Assembly: GCA_023301785.1 (NCBI GenBank)
Contig: JALZUF010000228.1
Location: 1-11,020 of the forward strand
DNA length: 11,020 nt
Direction: 5' to 3'
Origin: Alphaproteobacteria bacterium
Lineage (GTDB): Bacteria > Pseudomonadota > Alphaproteobacteria > Micavibrionales > Micavibrionaceae
The position numbers and the translations under genes are program-made. The stretch's first letter is position 1. The number at the start of each line of letters is the position of its first letter. The notes beneath the pieces were generated by a model. It did not search any database, was not told the origin of the DNA, and saw nothing but the letters and a program-made list of their open reading frames with translations. Shown here piece by piece: positions 7,407-11,020 of the stretch.

Positions 7407-8810
7407 TTAAGGTTTTTCAACGGTTACATCAATGATATCTTTTTGATCAAACTCAATTTTAACCTTCTGATTATGGGTGAGGCTGTCTGAATTTCTAATA
7501 ATTAAACCATTGTCATCATAGATAAGAGCATATCCGCGTGATAAAACCCCTTTGGGTGATAAGCTATCTAGTATGCGTTGTTGGTTCATTAATTCAGTCT
7601 TTTTTTCTTTTATAAGACGTACACTTAAGTTTTTAAGTATCGCTACCTTATGATTGAGTTCTTGTTCTTTGTTATTAATTAGAAACTTAGGGCTCACAAT
7701 TTTTGCCGCCTGTTCAGATAAAACAGATTTGTTTCTTGTGATAACATTACGCAAGCTTTGTTGTAATTTTGACGATAGAAAATCAATGTTTTGCGTTTTA
7801 TTTTCTAATATTTGCTTTGGATGCGATAGCCTCCCTGCGCGCGCCTCAAGTGCGGTCGCTTTGTTGTGTATTAAACGCGTAGACGCGCTTATAAGACGTT
7901 CAAAGTCATTCTGAACTTGGGCGGCTAAATTTAAGCGTACAGGAACAGCAATTTCAGCAGCACCTGTAGGTGTGGGCGCACGTACATCTGAAACATAATC
8001 TATTAAGGTTGTATCGGTTTCATGTCCGACAGCGGAGATAACAGGAATTTTAGAATTGGCTACGGCGCGAATTACATTTTCTTCATTGAAGGCCATTAAA
8101 TCTTCTAATGATCCGCCGCCACGTGCAACGATAAGTAAATCTGGTTTGGGTAATCCTTTTCCGTCTAATGCATTAAAGCCATTGATAGCATTTGCAATTT
8201 GATCGTGTGAATTTGTTCCCTGTACGCTAACGGGCCACAGTAAAACGTGGCGCGGAAAACGATCTTTTAAACGATGCATGATGTCGCGAATAACGGCACC
8301 TGTAGGGGATGTAACAACGCCGATAACGTTGGGAATGAATGGTAGTTTTTGTTTGCGGTTGGCATCAAAAAGGCCTTCAGCGGCGAGTTTCTTTTTGCGC
8401 TCTTCTAATAACTTTAAAAGCGCCCCTTCGCCAGCAAGCTCTAATTTTTCAATGATAATTTGATAGCGACTACTTTTGGGGTAGCTAGAGACACGCCCCG
8501 TGACGATAACATCCATACCATCTTCAGGTTTGATAGCTAATTTTGACAGCTGACCACGCCAGCATACGATATTAATGACCGCATCAACGTCTTTAATGTC
8601 ACCGTACATATGTCCAGAACCGACGACTTTGATACCAGAGAGCTCACCACGTACGCGAATATGACCAAAGTTTTGCTCTAATGTACGCTTCAGAGAGTTG
8701 GCAAGGTCTGCCACACTCATTTCAGGTACGTTAGATCCTACCTTTTGATCGGGTTTAGGATCAGAAGTTTTAGGTTTTTGTGCAACGGTGAATAAATCTC
8801 TCTCGCTCAT
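7407..8810 (-). CDS. xseA: Exodeoxyribonuclease VII large subunit XseA
   Basis: The protein is 467 residues, close to E. coli XseA (456). With several XseB subunits it degrades single-stranded DNA from both ends into oligonucleotides, in mismatch repair and damage processing in the cytoplasm. Domains in order: a variable tail (1-29), an OB-fold for DNA binding (about 30-125), the catalytic domain with GVVTSPTGAVIRDI (164-177), ARGGGSLEDLMAFNEE (229-244) and VGHETDTTLIDYVSDVRAP (261-279), a long coiled-coil region that binds XseB (about 295-430), and a C-terminal segment with LSRGYALIYDD. One variation is that the usual SGHxYFxLKD of the OB-fold reads SGHMYGDIKD (65-74). No xseB is in the window. 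Upstream there is TATAAT on the minus strand (8839-8834) but no clear Shine-Dalgarno. Met31 is an alternative start, but Met1 is preferred because it uses the nearby promoter. Confidence 0.95.
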   Translation of the reverse strand: MSERDLFTVAQKPKTSDPKPDQKVGSNVPEMSVADLANSLKRTLEQNFGHIRVRGELSGIKVVGSGHMYGDIKDVDAVINIVCWRGQLSKLAIKPEDGMDVIVTGRVSSYPKSSRYQIIIEKLELAGEGALLKLLEERKKKLAAEGLFDANRKQKLPFIPNVIGVVTSPTGAVIRDIMHRLKDRFPRHVLLWPVSVQGTNSHDQIANAINGFNALDGKGLPKPDLLIVARGGGSLEDLMAFNEENVIRAVANSKIPVISAVGHETDTTLIDYVSDVRAPTPTGAAEIAVPVRLNLAAQVQNDFERLISASTRLIHNKATALEARAGRLSHPKQILENKTQNIDFLSSKLQQSLRNVITRNKSVLSEQAAKIVSPKFLINNKEQELNHKVAILKNLSVRLIKEKKTELMNQQRILDSLSPKGVLSRGYALIYDDNGLIIRNSDSLTHNQKVKIEFDQKDIIDVTVEKP

Positions 8811-8879
8811 AGTGAAATATCGTATAGTCTGTCATTATAAACTGCAATATCTGACAAGGCATCATTCGATAATTTCACC
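8811..8879. promoter_or_regulatory. Divergent xseA / putA promoter region
   Basis: These 69 bases must hold the start signals of two divergent genes. On the minus strand TATAAT (8839-8834) lies 23 bases before the xseA start; its -35 is poor. On the plus strand TATAAA (8836-8841) overlaps the same site and could serve putA, so the two promoters may compete. No good Shine-Dalgarno precedes either start, and no operator symmetry was seen. Confidence 0.35.
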
Positions 8880-11020
8880 ATGAAAAAAATATCACAATAT
8901 TTGACTATTTCCGAAGATGACGCTGTTGAAGAGCTTTTACACGCGCTTCAATGGAATAAAAAAATGTCTGATGATACGGCAGAATATGCACAAGACCTGA
9001 TCAAACGTATCCGTAAAACAAGACGTAAACCAGGCAGTTTAGAGTCGTTTTTTCAAGAATATGGTCTTAATACCAAAGAGGGCCTCTCATTAATGAGTAT
9101 GGCTGAGGCATTGCTTCGTATTCCAGATGCGCAGACGGCTAATGCGCTGATTAAAGATAAAATCGCGGGTACGAATTGGCTTAAGAATGCGAATAGCGCC
9201 GATAAAAATTGGCTTACCAAAGCGGCAGGCTTGGGCTTGAAATTATCGAGTAGTTCAATGAATGGCATATTCTCAAAACTTGGAGAGCCTGTCGTGCGTG
9301 AAGCAATGGGTAAAGCCATGAAAATTCTAGGCAAACAATTCGTAGTTGGAGAAGATTTACAAGCCGCTGCCAAGAATGCTCAAAAATGGAAAGAGAAAAA
9401 TTTCTTATTTTCATACGATATGTTGGGCGAGGGTGCGCGTACAGCGGGCCAAGCTGAAGAATATTTCACAGCCTATAAGAATGCGATTCTTGAAATCATT
9501 GAAGAAAATAAAAAAGACAAAAAACACAAGTCAGGTATTTCCATTAAGCTGTCGGCATTACACCCGCGATATGAAGAATCTCAGAAAGAAAAATCTGTTC
9601 CAATTATTACAGAAAAATTACTTGAACTTTGTCACTTAGCAGCCAAAAACGATGTGCAGTTAACCGTGGATGCCGAGGAAACGGCGCGCATTTTTATGTC
9701 GTTAGAAATTATTGAAAATATATGCGCGGATAGCGTTTTAAAAAATTGGAATAAATTTGGTTTAGCGATACAAGCGTATCAAAAAAATGCCCCTGTTGTT
9801 ATCGACCATATCATTGCTTTAGCAAATAAATACGACGTAAAATTGCAAGTTCGTCTTGTAAAGGGTGCGTATTGGGATACAGAAATTAAGCATGCGCAAA
9901 TCGAAGGCTTAAACAACTATTCTGTTTATACGCGCAAATCGAATACAGATGTTTCCTATCTAAGGTGTGCGCAAAAATTGTTAAGAAATCGTGATGTGCT
10001 TTATCCTATGTTTGGAACGCATAACGCGCATACTGTTGCGGCAATAATCAAAATTGCTGAAAATAATGTTGATGGCTATAGCTTTCAAAAGCTATATGGG
10101 ATGGGGGATGCGCTCTATAATAAGGTCATTGCAGATTATAAATTGGCCGTTACAGTTTATGCTCCAGTAGGGCCGTATAATGAATTATTGCCTTATCTGG
10201 TTCGTAGAATGTTAGAGAATGGAGCGAACTCGTCTTTTGTTAATCAGCTCTATGATAAAGAGTATAAACCAGAAGATATTGCATTTGATCCTGTGGCGCG
10301 CGTTCATAGTAATCGTAGTAAACACCATCCAAATATCCCACTACCGGAAAATATTTATGGTGAATTGCGTAAAAATTCGTCAGGTATAGATTTTGATAAT
10401 CCTTATGAAATGCACTCGGTTTATCAAGCCATAGAAGGAAAATATATTCATAAGAAATATAAAGCGTACTCCATCGTTCAAGGTAAGAATGTTAAGAGTG
10501 ATTTTGAACAAATTGTTATAAATCCATCTTTATCAAATGATAATGTTGGGAAAGTATTTTTCGCCAGTAATGACGTTATTGAAGGTGTGGTCGATACATC
10601 TAAAATTGGGCATAAAACATGGTCGCAATTTACAACGAATGATCGTGCTCATATTTTAGAAAAAATTGCAGGCTTACTGGAAGAAAATAAGAACGAGTTA
10701 ATGTCTTTATGTGTTCGTGAAGGTGGGCGTACATTAAAAGATGCGCTTGATGAAGTGCGTGAGGCTGTTGATTTTTGTCGTTACTATGCCGTGCATGGCC
10801 GTCGAGATTTCCTAGAAGCGGGACGTAGCCTTAAAAGCCCAACAGGAGAAACTAATATATATAAACTAGAATCCAAGGGGATTTTTGTATGTATTAGTCC
10901 ATGGAATTTCCCAATCGCTATTTTTACAGGTCAGATTGTTGCGGCTTTAATGGCAGGAAATGCCGTTATTGCAAAACCAGCCGAGCAAACAAACTTAACG
11001 GCGTATTTTATCTCTAAGCT
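8880..11020 (+). CDS. putA: Bifunctional PutA (proline dehydrogenase / glutamate-semialdehyde dehydrogenase), 3' end cut
   Basis: From the ATG at 8880 the frame is open to the right edge (713 codons). PutA oxidises proline to glutamate: an FAD-dependent proline dehydrogenase passes electrons to membrane quinone, and the intermediate is channelled to an NAD+-dependent aldehyde dehydrogenase. The N-terminal arm (1-140) leads into the beta/alpha-barrel, with ISIKLSALHPRY (about 220-231), VDAEE (263-267), QVRLVKGAYWD with Lys328, GMGDALY, VYAPVG with Tyr427, and YLVRRMLENGAN with the substrate-binding pair Arg442-Arg443. The dehydrogenase domain begins after about residue 490 and reaches SPWNFP (673-678) and AGNAVIAKPAEQT; its catalytic cysteine lies beyond the window. 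The start has no in-frame ATG further upstream before a stop at 8838, so the ribbon-helix-helix repressor domain of E. coli PutA is absent. Divergent from xseA. The identification is strong. Confidence 0.96.
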   Translation, partial: MKKISQYLTISEDDAVEELLHALQWNKKMSDDTAEYAQDLIKRIRKTRRKPGSLESFFQEYGLNTKEGLSLMSMAEALLRIPDAQTANALIKDKIAGTNWLKNANSADKNWLTKAAGLGLKLSSSSMNGIFSKLGEPVVREAMGKAMKILGKQFVVGEDLQAAAKNAQKWKEKNFLFSYDMLGEGARTAGQAEEYFTAYKNAILEIIEENKKDKKHKSGISIKLSALHPRYEESQKEKSVPIITEKLLELCHLAAKNDVQLTVDAEETARIFMSLEIIENICADSVLKNWNKFGLAIQAYQKNAPVVIDHIIALANKYDVKLQVRLVKGAYWDTEIKHAQIEGLNNYSVYTRKSNTDVSYLRCAQKLLRNRDVLYPMFGTHNAHTVAAIIKIAENNVDGYSFQKLYGMGDALYNKVIADYKLAVTVYAPVGPYNELLPYLVRRMLENGANSSFVNQLYDKEYKPEDIAFDPVARVHSNRSKHHPNIPLPENIYGELRKNSSGIDFDNPYEMHSVYQAIEGKYIHKKYKAYSIVQGKNVKSDFEQIVINPSLSNDNVGKVFFASNDVIEGVVDTSKIGHKTWSQFTTNDRAHILEKIAGLLEENKNELMSLCVREGGRTLKDALDEVREAVDFCRYYAVHGRRDFLEAGRSLKSPTGETNIYKLESKGIFVCISPWNFPIAIFTGQIVAALMAGNAVIAKPAEQTNLTAYFISK

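Noticed and set aside
9053..9639. Open frames on both strands within putA
   Set aside because: The PutA frame is continuous through this stretch with recognisable barrel motifs; the others are shadows.

Overview
This is a gene-dense, AT-rich bacterial window with eight protein genes, two of them cut by the window edges. No RNA gene, CRISPR array, transposase or other mobile element was seen. The protein families (DotA/TraY, EttA, a TerA-like/antiporter/TerD cluster, XseA, and a PutA without a DNA-binding N-terminus) suggest a low-GC proteobacterium, most likely an alphaproteobacterium. That placement is an inference from protein resemblance and was not tested.

Layout, left to right. 1-2270 (minus): most of a DotA/TraY-family inner-membrane protein of a type IVB (Dot/Icm-like) secretion or conjugation apparatus, with its C-terminus beyond the left edge. 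2271-2493: a non-coding leader with a candidate promoter overlapped by a short palindrome, and an AT-rich inverted repeat at the ettA stop codon. 2494-4173 (minus): ettA, an ABC-F translation factor. 4174-4278: a divergent promoter region with a 9-bp inverted repeat. 4279-6812 (plus): a three-gene cluster of TerA-like protein, CaCA-family Ca2+/Na+ antiporter and TerD protein. 6818-7366 (minus): an unrecognised 182-residue acidic protein. 7407-8810 (minus): xseA, the exonuclease VII large subunit. 8811-8879: a short divergent promoter region. 8880-11020 (plus): putA, the proline dehydrogenase / glutamate-semialdehyde dehydrogenase, running off the right edge.

How they work together: the clearest functional unit is the terA-like / antiporter / terD cluster. 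An integral-membrane calcium exchanger is encoded between two soluble proteins of a calcium-binding family, which suggests a calcium or metal stress module rather than tellurite resistance as such. ettA, xseA and putA are ordinary housekeeping or metabolic genes. The dotA-like gene is the other accessory element, and further Dot/Icm genes would be expected to the left of the window. No intergenic gap exceeds 300 bases.
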